Source: Fusobacterium mortiferum ATCC 9817
GTDB lineage: Bacteria; Fusobacteriota; Fusobacteriia; Fusobacteriales; Fusobacteriaceae
Direction: 5' to 3'
DNA length: 64,000 nucleotides
Assembly (NCBI RefSeq): GCF_000158195.2
Contig: NZ_GL987988.1
Coordinates: 143,371 to 207,370, forward strand
Shown in pieces: positions 46,381 to 54,778 of this stretch (its first letter is position 1; each line of letters begins with the position of its first letter). Below the pieces are notes generated by a model. It did no database searches, was not told where the DNA came from, and was given only the letters and a program-made list of their open reading frames with translations. The position numbers and the translations under genes are program-made.

Positions 46381-46403
46381 ACTTTTTTAAAAAAAATGGC
46401 GTC
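46381..46403 (+). promoter_or_regulatory. Possible ECF-type autoregulatory promoter before the sigma factor gene
   Basis: ACTT at 46381-46384 and CGTC at 46400-46403 are 15 bases apart. CGTC is a frequent -10 core of ECF sigma promoters, and AACTT-like -35 elements are common. ECF genes often transcribe themselves. No good sigma-70 pair is seen between the lipoprotein stop and the ATG at 46438. The motif is short. Confidence 0.35.
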
Positions 46404-46437
46404 TAAATAATATAAAAAAATGTGAGGTTAAAAACTG

Positions 46438-46887
46438 ATGGACTTTGATGAGATTTTCGAGGAGTATTTTGATAGGATATATTACAAAGTTTTAGGGGTA
46501 GTAAAAAATCCTGAAGATGCTGAAGACATATCTCAGGAAGTTTTTATGAGTGTTTATAGAAATTTGAAGAGTTTTCGTTCAGAGAGTAATATATATACTT
46601 GGATATACAAGATTGCTATCAATAAAATTTATGATTTCTTTAGAAAAAGAAAGGTAGAGTTAGATATAAATGAGGAGATATTGATGTTAGAAGATAATAC
46701 TAATATTGAAACTCCAATCTTTTTAGAGGAGAAATTAAAATTAATCTCTCCTAAGGAAAGAGAAATTGTAATTTTAAAAGATATATATGGATATAAGTTA
46801 AAAGAGATAGCAGATATGAAAAATATAAATATCTCTACAATAAAATCTATATATTATAAGGCAATCAAGGATATGGGAGGAAATTGA
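46438..46887 (+). CDS. ECF-family sigma factor
   Basis: The 149-residue protein has sigma region 2 (AEDISQEVFMSVYRNLKSF and YTWIYKIAINKIYDFFR) and region 4 (LISPKEREIVILKDIYGYKLKEIA with INISTIKSIYYKA). It lacks regions 1 and 3, as ECF factors do. GAGGT precedes the ATG. The next gene, one base after the stop, has the size and topology of an anti-sigma factor, and the third gene is a small exported protein. This makes a likely envelope-stress module. Confidence 0.93.
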   Translation: MDFDEIFEEYFDRIYYKVLGVVKNPEDAEDISQEVFMSVYRNLKSFRSESNIYTWIYKIAINKIYDFFRKRKVELDINEEILMLEDNTNIETPIFLEEKLKLISPKEREIVILKDIYGYKLKEIADMKNINISTIKSIYYKAIKDMGGN

Positions 46888-46888
46888 T

Positions 46889-47209
46889 ATGTTATCACCA
46901 AAAGATAGGGTAAAAGCTAATATATACAAAGAGTTATTTGAACAGGAGAAAAGAAAAAATAAAAGAAAATCGCTTTTTTCTATTTCATTATTTTTTCTAG
47001 GAGTCTTTACAAGTTCTACTTATCAAATGGTAGTTAGAGAAACACCAATAGAGTCAACATTAAATTATGCTATAAATACAAGTATACCTAAAATAAATAC
47101 TAAGAAAAATGATTTATCAATGGAACATTTTTTTAGTTCAAACTTTTTTGATGATAAAAAAATAGAGATAGATACAGATGAATTATTTGGATTAGATACA
47201 CAAATATAG
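46889..47209 (+). CDS. Putative anti-sigma factor (single-pass membrane protein)
   Basis: The 106-residue protein has a short basic cytosolic head (residues 1-28), one membrane helix near residues 29-46 (SLFSISLFFLGVFTSSTY) and an extracytoplasmic tail. It has no ZAS zinc motif. GGAGG precedes the ATG and the gene starts one base after the sigma factor. Position and topology suggest that it holds the sigma factor at the membrane, but the cytosolic part is very short for that role, so the call is tentative. Confidence 0.6.
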   Translation: MLSPKDRVKANIYKELFEQEKRKNKRKSLFSISLFFLGVFTSSTYQMVVRETPIESTLNYAINTSIPKINTKKNDLSMEHFFSSNFFDDKKIEIDTDELFGLDTQI

Positions 47210-47221
47210 TGGGGGACATCA

Positions 47222-47623
47222 ATGAGAAAAGTTATTTATTTTTTTACTACACTACTATTTTCGACTGTGATATTTGCTTCTGAAGGATTAGGAATAGTTT
47301 CAGATGAAGATTTTTTAAAAGTGGGAGTAACTCCAGAAAATATAGAAAAAGCTAAACTTATGGTAAATAGAGTTAGTACAAATTATAAAATGTTAGTACT
47401 AGAAAAAAAGCAGCTTGAATTAGAAGTTAATAAATATGTCTTAGAAAATCCAGAAGCTAATCTTGAAAAAATAGATATTTTATTTGATAAAATAGGAGCA
47501 ATAGAGGCAAATATTTTAAAAGATAGAATTAGAAGTCAGATAGAGATGCAAAAATATATCACTCAAGAGCAGTATATAAAAGCTAGGGATATAGCAATAA
47601 GAAGATTAAATACTCCAAAATAA
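47222..47623 (+). CDS. Exported helical protein, Spy/CpxP-like
   Basis: The 133-residue protein has a signal peptide (MRKVIYFFTTLLFSTVIFAS) and a mature part made of long amphipathic helices. These show the pattern of periplasmic stress proteins such as Spy, CpxP and ZraP: LTPENIEKA-like VTPENIEKAKLM, a long Lys/Glu helix, then ITQEQYIKARDIAIRRL. Such proteins act as chaperones or stress sensors. As the last gene of the sigma operon it may feed back on the sigma/anti-sigma pair. GGGGG precedes the start. Confidence 0.65.
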   Translation: MRKVIYFFTTLLFSTVIFASEGLGIVSDEDFLKVGVTPENIEKAKLMVNRVSTNYKMLVLEKKQLELEVNKYVLENPEANLEKIDILFDKIGAIEANILKDRIRSQIEMQKYITQEQYIKARDIAIRRLNTPK

Positions 47624-47626
47624 AAT

Positions 47627-47664
47627 AAGAGGTAGTTGTAAAATTTTACAATTACCTCTTTTAA
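47627..47664. terminator. Bidirectional terminator between sigma operon and aroA
   Basis: AAGAGGTAGTTGTA and TACAATTACCTCTT form a stem around an AAATTT loop. T follows on the plus side and A precedes on the minus side. It separates two convergent genes. Confidence 0.85.
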
Positions 47665-47666
47665 TT

Positions 47667-48935
47667 TTAGTCTGTAATTTCAATTTTAATATTTAAATTT
47701 TTCAGATCTTCAAAAAAATTAGGATAAGATTTAGAGATAGCCTCAGCTCCTTCAATAATGAGCGGAGAATCTAGTAGAGTAGCAAATATAGCAAGACTCA
47801 TAACTATTCTATGGTCTTTGTGTCCAAATACTTCATTACAACTAATATATTTAGAATTTCCTTTAATATAGATATTACTTTCATCTGAAGAGATTTGAAC
47901 TCCTAATTTTTTTAATTCATTTTCCATTGCCTCTATTCTATCACTCTCTTTATATCTCAATCTTTGGGCGTTATAGATTTTAAACTCCCCATCTCCATAG
48001 GCAGATAATACAGTAAGAATAGGACCAAGATCTGGACAGTTTTCTAAATTTATATTATAAGCTTTAGGAAGTCCTCTAAAAATTTTATATCCATTTTCTA
48101 ATTCTTCTATTTTTATTCCACAATTTTTTAAGATTTCAATAATCTCTCTATCTCCTTGTTTTGAATTAATATCTAATCCTTCACAGGTTAAATCATTGTT
48201 TATAGCTCCAAGTACAGCAAAAAAACCTAACTGAGAAAAATCTCCTTCCACTTTGTAATCAGTAGCAATATATTTTTGATTTCCCTTAATTGTTAGAGTT
48301 AAGTCATCTAAAAATAAAACTTCTATTCCAAATTTTTTTAACATATCAATAGTTAAATCAATATAAGATTTAGACTCAAAAGGAGGAATAATTTTTATAA
48401 TAGAATCTTCAGTGAGAAGTGGAAGAGTGAAAAGTAATCCACTTATAAATTGAGAGCTGATATTTCCATTAATAATATATTCTCCAGATTTTAATTTTCC
48501 ATCTATCTCTATTTTATTGTTATCTTGGTAATAAAAAAGATTTTGTTTTTTAAAAATCTCTTCATAGATTTTTTGAGGGCGTTGTAATAATCTATTTTTT
48601 CCTCTAAATTCTATCTTTTTATCTGTAAGAGAAAAAATAGGAATAAAAAATCTCAGTGTAGAACCAGATTCATTACAATCTATGATACTATTTGTCAATT
48701 GAGAAAAATTTTTTATTCCCTCAACAATTAAGCTATCTTTTTCTTTGGAAATTTTTGCTCCTAACTTTTTCATTCCCTCAATAGTAGCAATAATATCATC
48801 AGAGTAGGCTATATTTTCAAGTTTACTTTTTCCTTGAGCAAGGGAAGCACAGATAATAGATCTGTGAGCCATACTTTTTGAAGGTGGGAGATTGACTTTT
48901 CCAAAACATTTAGATGGATATATTTTAACTTTCAT
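47667..48935 (-). CDS. aroA: 3-phosphoshikimate 1-carboxyvinyltransferase (EPSP synthase)
   Basis: The 422-residue protein has LPPSKSMAHRSIICASLA near residue 16 and ESGSTLRF near 89, which bind shikimate-3-phosphate and PEP. RYKESDRI lies near residue 325 and GHKDHRIVMSLA near 371. It makes EPSP in the shikimate pathway. AAGGAG precedes the ATG. It stands alone on the minus strand with no other aro gene in the window. Confidence 0.95.
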   Translation of the reverse strand: MKVKIYPSKCFGKVNLPPSKSMAHRSIICASLAQGKSKLENIAYSDDIIATIEGMKKLGAKISKEKDSLIVEGIKNFSQLTNSIIDCNESGSTLRFFIPIFSLTDKKIEFRGKNRLLQRPQKIYEEIFKKQNLFYYQDNNKIEIDGKLKSGEYIINGNISSQFISGLLFTLPLLTEDSIIKIIPPFESKSYIDLTIDMLKKFGIEVLFLDDLTLTIKGNQKYIATDYKVEGDFSQLGFFAVLGAINNDLTCEGLDINSKQGDREIIEILKNCGIKIEELENGYKIFRGLPKAYNINLENCPDLGPILTVLSAYGDGEFKIYNAQRLRYKESDRIEAMENELKKLGVQISSDESNIYIKGNSKYISCNEVFGHKDHRIVMSLAIFATLLDSPLIIEGAEAISKSYPNFFEDLKNLNIKIEITD

Positions 48936-49034
48936 ATATAACTCCTTAAAAATTTTATTTATAATATTTTACAACTTTTTTTTGAAAATGAATAGATTTA
49001 GAATTTGAAAAAAGAATAATTTAAAATATAAAGT

Positions 49035-49063
49035 TTGACTGATTTTAAAAAAGATGGTATAAT
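49035..49063 (+). promoter_or_regulatory. Promoter of brnQ
   Basis: TTGACT at 49035-49040 and TATAAT at 49058-49063 are separated by 17 bases. The leader of about 70 bases holds a tiny ATG frame (MSKKMV) at 49078-49098. Confidence 0.8.
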
Positions 49064-49133
49064 TTATAAGTCGTTTATGTCTAAAAAAATGGTATAAAAC
49101 ATATTAGGGGAAGATATAAACAGATTTAAAGGA

Positions 49134-50423
49134 GTGAGAAAAATTTATAAGACGAAAGATATTGTTTTAACTGGATTTGCGTTATTTGCTATGCTATTTG
49201 GTGCTGGAAATTTAATATTTCCACCAACAGTTGGTTATATAGTAGGAGACAATTGGAAATTGGCTGCTTTTGGATTTTGTATTACAGGAATAGGATTTCC
49301 ATTGATGGGAATAATAGCTTCTGGATTTGCAGGAACAGAGTTAGATCATTTTTCAGATAGAGTATCACCTCTATTTAGTAGAATTTTTAATACAGCTTTA
49401 ATCTTGGCAATAGGACCATGTTTAGCTATTCCAAGGACAGGAGCTACAGCTTTTGAAGTAATGATGACTCCATATGTAGGAACAGATAGCTCAATAGCTA
49501 AGTATATTTTCTTAGTGATCTATTTTGGAGTAGTTTTACTTTTCTCTTTGAGAGAGAGTGCTGTAATAGATAGAATAGGAAAAATTTTGACACCAATTCT
49601 TTTAATAGTATTAGCTATTATAATTTTTAAAGGGGTATCTAGTCCTATAGGAGATTTAGTAACAACAGGGACAACAAATAATTTTAGATATGGATTTTAT
49701 AATGGATATCAAACAATGGATACTCTTGCAGCTATTATTTTTGCAAGTATAATTTTAAAAACTATAACTGGAAAGAATAAAGATTTAGGAAGAAAAGAGC
49801 AATTATCTTTCTTGTTAAAAGCTAGTGCAATAGCTGTTTGTGGGTTAGCAATAGTATATGGAGGACTTTTATATATAGGGGCAACTTCTACATCAGTATT
49901 AGAAAATAAAGGAACAACTCAGCTTTTAAATGCTATTGTAGCTGAGCTTTTAGGAAAAAGTGGAAATATGCTTTTAGGAATATGTGTTGCTGGAGCTTGC
50001 CTTACAACTGCAATAGGTCTTACTGCTACAGTTGGAGATTATTTTAGTTCAGTATTTAAGACAAAATATGAAAAAATTGTAATAATAAATGTAATAGTAA
50101 GTTTAATATTTGCTGGATTTGGAGTGGACTTAATAGTTCAAGTAGCAGCACCAATATTAGTTTTTATCTATCCAATAGCTATAGTTTTAATTATTTTAAA
50201 TTTATTCAAGGGATATATACAAGATAGAGGAATTTTTATCGGTTGTGTAGTTGGAGCAGGACTTATAGGGGCTATAGAAACTCTACAAATGTTAAATGCT
50301 TGTCCAGAAGGAATATATAAGCTTTATTTAGAATTACCTTTCCAAGATTATGGATTAGCTTGGATATTACCAAGTATAGTAGTTGGAATTATATTTAGAG
50401 TGGTAGAGAAGATAAAAAAATAA
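49134..50423 (+). CDS. brnQ: Branched-chain amino acid:cation symporter BrnQ
   Basis: The membrane protein of 426-429 residues has about twelve helices and the family opening GFALFAMLFGAGNLIFPP, with AIPRTGATAFEV near residue 100. It imports leucine, isoleucine and valine. The start is unclear. GTG at 49134 lies inside the ribosome binding site (AAAGGAG ends at 49134). An ATT at 49143, eight bases after that site, would give MYKTKDIVLTGF, the expected N-terminus. The coordinates given use the ordinary GTG. Promoter and terminator flank it as a single-gene unit. Confidence 0.93.
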   Translation: MRKIYKTKDIVLTGFALFAMLFGAGNLIFPPTVGYIVGDNWKLAAFGFCITGIGFPLMGIIASGFAGTELDHFSDRVSPLFSRIFNTALILAIGPCLAIPRTGATAFEVMMTPYVGTDSSIAKYIFLVIYFGVVLLFSLRESAVIDRIGKILTPILLIVLAIIIFKGVSSPIGDLVTTGTTNNFRYGFYNGYQTMDTLAAIIFASIILKTITGKNKDLGRKEQLSFLLKASAIAVCGLAIVYGGLLYIGATSTSVLENKGTTQLLNAIVAELLGKSGNMLLGICVAGACLTTAIGLTATVGDYFSSVFKTKYEKIVIINVIVSLIFAGFGVDLIVQVAAPILVFIYPIAIVLIILNLFKGYIQDRGIFIGCVVGAGLIGAIETLQMLNACPEGIYKLYLELPFQDYGLAWILPSIVVGIIFRVVEKIKK

Positions 50424-50440
50424 AATAATATATAAAATAG

Positions 50441-50482
50441 GAGAGTAGTTACAATTTAAGAAGTTGTAACCCTCTCTTTTTA
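50441..50482 (+). terminator. Terminator after brnQ
   Basis: GAGAGTAGTTACAA pairs, with one mismatch, with TTGTAACCCTCTC around a short loop, followed by TTTTTAT. Confidence 0.8.
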
Positions 50483-50488
50483 TATTTT

Positions 50489-50518
50489 TTTACAAAATAT
50501 TTTTGATTATGATATAAT
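50489..50518 (+). promoter_or_regulatory. Promoter of rluD
   Basis: TTTACA at 50489-50494 and TATAAT at 50513-50518 are separated by 18 bases, upstream of the six-gene run from rluD to 53906. Confidence 0.6.
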
Positions 50519-50550
50519 ATAATGTATATAGAAAAGATAGGAGTAAAATA

Positions 50551-51507
50551 ATGGATATAAAAGAAACATTAACAGTATATGCTAATGAAAATGATAAAGG
50601 AAAAAGAATAGATAAATTTCTAAATGAGTTGATAGATGATGCTACAAGGTCATATGTTCAAAAAATAATTGATAATGGTTTGGTAGAGATACAAGGAAAG
50701 AAAATAACTAAGAGTGGAAATAAATTAAAAGGAACAGAAATAATAGTAGTAAATATACCTGAAGATGAGGTATTAGATTTAACTCCTGAAGATATACCAT
50801 TAGATATTATTTATGAAGATAGTGATATAGTAGTTATAAATAAAGCTCCAAATCTAGTGGTACATCCAGCTCATGGAAATTATAGTGGTACACTTGTAAA
50901 TGCTCTTTTATACCATATAAAAGATTTATCTACAATAAATGGAGTGATAAGACCGGGAATAGTTCATAGATTAGATAAGGATACAAGTGGTGTAATAGTA
51001 GTGGCTAAAAATGATGAAGCTCATGGAAAGCTTTCAGAGATGTTTAAAGAAAAAACTTTGGAAAAAATTTATGTATGTATAGCTAAAGGAATATTTAAAG
51101 AGAAAAGTGGAAGAATTAAAACTCTTATAGGTAGAGATAGTAGAGATAGAAAAAAAATGGCAGTTGTAAATGAAAATGGAAAGATAGCTATTTCAAATTA
51201 TGAAGTAATTGATGAGGGGAAAAATCACTCTTTAGTAAAAGTAAGAATAGAAACAGGGAGAACTCATCAGATAAGGGTACATATGAAGCATTTAAATCAT
51301 CCAATAATGGGGGATACTACTTATGGAAATGGGAATGATGGTGCAGATAGACAGATGCTACATGCGTATAGATTAAAATTTATACATCCTACAAAAAATA
51401 CTGAGATGACAGTTATAGCTCCACTGCCTGAAGATTTTAAAAGGGCAGCAAAACATGTAGGAGTTGATATATCAAAAATAGAAAGTGAGATAAAAAATGG
51501 AAAATAA
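50551..51507 (+). CDS. rluD: 23S rRNA pseudouridine synthase, RluD family
   Basis: The 318-residue protein has an N-terminal S4 RNA-binding domain (GKRIDKFLNELI to KITKSGNKL) and the catalytic domain. The active Asp lies in HRLDKDTSG near residue 141, with RTHQIRVHMKH near 236. RluD makes pseudouridines in helix 69 of 23S rRNA. RluC/RluA relatives share most motifs, so the exact target is inferred from length and S4 domain. AGGAG precedes the ATG. It overlaps rnhB by 11 bases. Confidence 0.9.
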   Translation: MDIKETLTVYANENDKGKRIDKFLNELIDDATRSYVQKIIDNGLVEIQGKKITKSGNKLKGTEIIVVNIPEDEVLDLTPEDIPLDIIYEDSDIVVINKAPNLVVHPAHGNYSGTLVNALLYHIKDLSTINGVIRPGIVHRLDKDTSGVIVVAKNDEAHGKLSEMFKEKTLEKIYVCIAKGIFKEKSGRIKTLIGRDSRDRKKMAVVNENGKIAISNYEVIDEGKNHSLVKVRIETGRTHQIRVHMKHLNHPIMGDTTYGNGNDGADRQMLHAYRLKFIHPTKNTEMTVIAPLPEDFKRAAKHVGVDISKIESEIKNGK

Positions 51508-52117
51508 TTTACTTTATCAATTTGATTTGGAAAAGGGAAAAGAGATAATAGGAGTAGATGAAGCTGGAAGAGGACCTCTTGCTGGGAGTGTTGTAGCAGC
51601 TGCTGTGAAATTAAAAAGATATTCAGAAGAACTTCAAGAGATAAATGATTCAAAAAAACTTACTGAGAAAAAAAGAGAAAAGCTTTTTGATATAATTATG
51701 GAAAACTTTGAAGTAGGGATAGGTATAGCTTCTGTACAAGAGATAGATGAATTAAATATATTAAATGCTACATTTTTAGCCATGAGAAGAGCGATAGAGG
51801 AATTAGATAAAAAAACTAATACAGATGTATTAGTACTTGTAGATGGAAATTTTAAAATAAGAGAGTATATTGGGAAACAGGAGCCAATAATAAAAGGTGA
51901 TGCAAAAAGTCTATCAATAGCGGCAGCCTCTATAATTGCAAAGGTTACAAGGGATAGGCAATTAGTAGAAGAGGGGAAAAAATATCCAGAATACCACTTT
52001 GAAAAACATAAGGGCTATGGAACAAAAGCTCATAGAGAGGCTCTTTTACAATATGGAGTTACACCTATCCATAGAAAAACTTTTTTAACAAAGATACTAG
52101 GAGAAAATGAAAAATAA
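51497..52117 (+). CDS. rnhB: Ribonuclease HII
   Basis: The 206-residue protein has the RNase HII catalytic acids in GVDEAGRGPLAG near residue 18 and a third Asp in VLVDGN near 115. KGDAKSLSIAAASIIAKVTRD and the tail KGYGTKAHREAL are also conserved. It removes RNA primers and single ribonucleotides from DNA. It overlaps both neighbours, which points to translational coupling. The ribosome binding site is weak, in line with coupling. Confidence 0.96.
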   Translation: MENNLLYQFDLEKGKEIIGVDEAGRGPLAGSVVAAAVKLKRYSEELQEINDSKKLTEKKREKLFDIIMENFEVGIGIASVQEIDELNILNATFLAMRRAIEELDKKTNTDVLVLVDGNFKIREYIGKQEPIIKGDAKSLSIAAASIIAKVTRDRQLVEEGKKYPEYHFEKHKGYGTKAHREALLQYGVTPIHRKTFLTKILGENEK

Positions 52118-52469
52118 TAGAGAGATAGGAGATAAGTATGAAGAAAAAGCTGTAAAACTACTTATCTCTCGTGGATATAAAATACTAGAAAGAAATTATA
52201 GAGTGAAAGCTGGAGAGATAGATATAATTGCAAAATTTGAAGATACTATTGTATTTGTAGAAGTAAAGTATAGAAAAACTTTAAAATATGGATATGGATT
52301 AGAAGCAGTAGATTATAGAAAAATCAGAAGGATATACAATGCTGCTAAAGTATATCTAACGCTGAATAAAAAATTATCATCTAAAATCAGATTTGATTGT
52401 ATAAGTTTTTTAGGGGAGAAAATATCTTGGACAAAAAATTTAACATGGGGTGATGAAATTGGATTTTAA
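52107..52469 (+). CDS. yraN: YraN (UPF0102) endonuclease-like protein
   Basis: The 120-residue protein has the fold of restriction-like endonucleases of UPF0102: GDKYEEKAVKLL, RNYRVKAGEIDIIAKF with Glu-Ile-Asp, and FVEVKYRK, the Asp and ExK of the active centre. The family commonly follows rnhB. Its role in DNA repair or processing is not settled. It overlaps rnhB and the next gene. Confidence 0.92.
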   Translation: MKNNREIGDKYEEKAVKLLISRGYKILERNYRVKAGEIDIIAKFEDTIVFVEVKYRKTLKYGYGLEAVDYRKIRRIYNAAKVYLTLNKKLSSKIRFDCISFLGEKISWTKNLTWGDEIGF

Positions 52470-52662
52470 ATGTGTAAAATGTGGGTGTGATAAATACCAA
52501 GTAAAAACAACAGTTATTCCAGAAAAAAGCCCTGGTTTAAAACTAGAGTTTGGAACTTATTATATAAAAACTTGCCTTAATTGTGGATATACAGAGATGT
52601 ACTCTGCAAAGATAGTAAATATGGAAAAAGATGATAAGAAGAAACTTTGTCCAGAGTATTAA
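52453..52662 (+). CDS. Small zinc-ribbon protein (YpzJ-like, COG3478 type)
   Basis: The start at ATG 52453 uses GGGG at 52447-52450. The 69-residue protein has CVKCGCDKYQ and, after about 30 residues, CLNCGYTEMY, a zinc ribbon followed by the aromatic ending seen in YpzJ-type predicted nucleic-acid-binding proteins. It overlaps yraN by 17 bases and comF by 32 bases. Function is unknown. Confidence 0.75.
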   Translation: MKLDFKCVKCGCDKYQVKTTVIPEKSPGLKLEFGTYYIKTCLNCGYTEMYSAKIVNMEKDDKKKLCPEY

Positions 52663-53272
52663 AAATTTAGTCTTTTCTCGAAGATGTCCAATATGTAAAA
52701 AAATTTCCCAAGAAAATAATTATATTTGCAACGAGTGTTACTATTTATTGAAGAAAAAAGGTAAGATAAAAAATATTGAAAATTATTACTATCTGTACTA
52801 TTATAATGAAGAGATAAAAAGGTTAATAGCAGATTTTAAATTAGAAAATAGGAGAGGACTAGGAAAAGAGATAGCTTACCTTATAAAAGTTCCTCTTAAA
52901 AATCTCTTATTAGAAAAGAAAATAGATGTAATTTTACCTGTACCAATAAGTAAAGAGAGAGAAAAAGAGAGAGGTTTCAATCAGGTAGAGGAGTTACTTG
53001 ATAATTGTAAGATAGAGTATCAAAGAATAAGAAGAGAAAAAAATACAAAGCATATGTATGAGTTGCTTGATAGTAAAAGTAGAAAAGAGAATATATACAA
53101 TGCTTTTAAAAATGAGAAGTTAAATATTGAAGGGAAAAATATATTGATAGTTGATGATATTGTAACTACTGGAAGTACAATAAGAGAGATGATAAAGGAG
53201 ATAGAAAAATTAGGAACTCCAAAGGAAATATATATTTTTTCTTTGGCGGTTTCAAAAATTTTTAAACCATAG
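52631..53272 (+). CDS. ComF family phosphoribosyltransferase-like protein
   Basis: The 213-residue protein has an N-terminal zinc finger (CPICKK and CNEC) and a type I phosphoribosyltransferase domain with the PRPP loop ILIVDDIVTTGST near residue 175. ERGFNQVEELL lies near 117. ComF is needed for DNA uptake in competent bacteria, and relatives act in DNA metabolism. The ribosome binding site is weak, so translation probably depends on the overlapping zinc-ribbon gene. Confidence 0.9.
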   Translation: MIRRNFVQSIKNLVFSRRCPICKKISQENNYICNECYYLLKKKGKIKNIENYYYLYYYNEEIKRLIADFKLENRRGLGKEIAYLIKVPLKNLLLEKKIDVILPVPISKEREKERGFNQVEELLDNCKIEYQRIRREKNTKHMYELLDSKSRKENIYNAFKNEKLNIEGKNILIVDDIVTTGSTIREMIKEIEKLGTPKEIYIFSLAVSKIFKP

Positions 53273-53285
53273 ATTAGGAGAGAAA

Positions 53286-53906
53286 ATGGAATTATATGTA
53301 GATAATAAAAAGGTGGAGCTAAAGCAAAAAAGATTTAAAAGCTTTGGTAGAATGATTAATGAAATCACAAAACAGTTAACTCAAGATAATAAGGTACCAT
53401 ATAAATTCTATATAAATGGTGAAAAGTTGAGAGATAACTCTGTTGTAGATTTGAAAGATTTAAGATTGTTAGAGGTTATTACTAAAACAGAGGGAGAGAT
53501 GCTATTAGATTCTATATTGAGAGCTAAAGAGCAGATAGATCTATTTTTCTCAATCTTTGATTATGAGGGAGAAGAACCAGAAAATGTAGGAAGAGCAGCT
53601 GTGATGGTAAGTGAGATAGAGATAGTAGAAAGAGGTATTTTTTTAAGATGGTTCTATAATCTATTATTACTTATGAAAGCTAGTGGAGATTTAGATTTTG
53701 TATATAGTGATTTTGAAGATTATATAGCTGAATTTGAACAAGAGATGGAACAAGCTGAAAAAGCTTATGATGCTCAAGATTATGAAACATTTATGGAGAT
53801 ATTAGAATTTTCCATAGGTGACTTATTAAAAGATTTCTATGAAAATACTGAAAATTACTATAGTGATATTTTAGAAGAGGAAAATCGTAAAAGATTGCTC
53901 AATTAA
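53286..53906 (+). CDS. Unrecognised 206-residue acidic protein
   Basis: GGAGAG precedes the ATG. The protein has a ubiquitin-like start of alternating strands (ELYVDNKKVELKQKRFKSFG, then YKFYINGEKLRDNSVV). A helical, strongly acidic second half follows (EQEMEQAEKAYDAQDYE). No signal peptide or membrane helix is seen. It closes the rluD operon. I do not recognise a family and propose no function; it may be restricted to Fusobacteria. Confidence 0.7.
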   Translation: MELYVDNKKVELKQKRFKSFGRMINEITKQLTQDNKVPYKFYINGEKLRDNSVVDLKDLRLLEVITKTEGEMLLDSILRAKEQIDLFFSIFDYEGEEPENVGRAAVMVSEIEIVERGIFLRWFYNLLLLMKASGDLDFVYSDFEDYIAEFEQEMEQAEKAYDAQDYETFMEILEFSIGDLLKDFYENTENYYSDILEEENRKRLLN

Positions 53907-53939
53907 TAGTTATTTACTGACCAATGTAATATTTGAAAA

Positions 53940-53968
53940 TTGACAATCTCTATGATAATATGTAAGAT
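53940..53968 (+). promoter_or_regulatory. Promoter of tpiA-gpmI
   Basis: TTGACA at 53940-53945 and TAAGAT at 53963-53968 are separated by 17 bases, giving a leader of about 26 bases before tpiA. Confidence 0.65.
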
Positions 53969-54000
53969 GAGAATAATATAATGATAATGGAGGGACTATA

Positions 54001-54753
54001 ATGAGAACAAATGTAATAGCTGGAAACTGGAAAATGAATAAAACAAATGCAGAAGCAGTAGAGATGCTTACTGAATTAAAAGGATTAGTAAAAGATGTAG
54101 AGGGAGTAAAAATAGTAATAGGAGCTCCATTTACAGCTCTATCTGATGCTGTAAAAGCAGTAGAAGGAAGTAACGTAGAGATAGCTGCAGAAAACGTATA
54201 TCCAAAATCATCTGGAGCTTACACTGGGGAAGTTTCTCCTACAATGTTAAAAGCAATAGGAGTAAAATATATAATCTTAGGACACTCAGAAAGAAGAGAA
54301 TACTTCAAAGAGTCAAATGAGTTCATCAATGAGAAAGTAAAAGCTGTATTAGCAGCTGGAATGACTCCTATCTTATGTGTTGGAGAAAAATTAGAAGATA
54401 GAGAAGCTGGAAGAACTGCTGAAGTAAATGAAACTCAAGTAAGAGAAGGATTAAAAGATATAACTGCTGAAGAAGCTAAAAATATAATTATAGCTTATGA
54501 ACCAGTATGGGCAATAGGAACAGGAAAAACTGCTACTCCAGAGATGGCACAAGAGACTCATAAAGAGATAAGAGAAGTATTAAAATCTATGTTTGGAACA
54601 GTAGCTAATGAAATGGTAATCCAATATGGAGGATCAATGAAACCTGAAAATGCTGCTGAATTATTAGCTCAAGCTGATATAGATGGTGGATTAATTGGAG
54701 GAGCTTCATTAGAGGCAGCTTCATTTGCTAAAATAGTTTTAGCTGCAAAGTAG
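54001..54753 (+). CDS. tpiA: Triosephosphate isomerase
   Basis: The 250-residue TIM barrel has GNWKMNKT near residue 8 with the catalytic Lys and LGHSERREYF near 96 with the catalytic His. AYEPVWAIGTGKTA near 166 holds the base Glu and the lid loop, and GGSMKPEN and GLIGGASL bind phosphate. It interconverts dihydroxyacetone phosphate and glyceraldehyde 3-phosphate. GGAGGG precedes the ATG. The glycolytic gpmI gene follows 25 bases later. Confidence 0.98.
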   Translation: MRTNVIAGNWKMNKTNAEAVEMLTELKGLVKDVEGVKIVIGAPFTALSDAVKAVEGSNVEIAAENVYPKSSGAYTGEVSPTMLKAIGVKYIILGHSERREYFKESNEFINEKVKAVLAAGMTPILCVGEKLEDREAGRTAEVNETQVREGLKDITAEEAKNIIIAYEPVWAIGTGKTATPEMAQETHKEIREVLKSMFGTVANEMVIQYGGSMKPENAAELLAQADIDGGLIGGASLEAASFAKIVLAAK

Positions 54754-54778
54754 TCAAATTTTAGGAGGAATAAAAATA

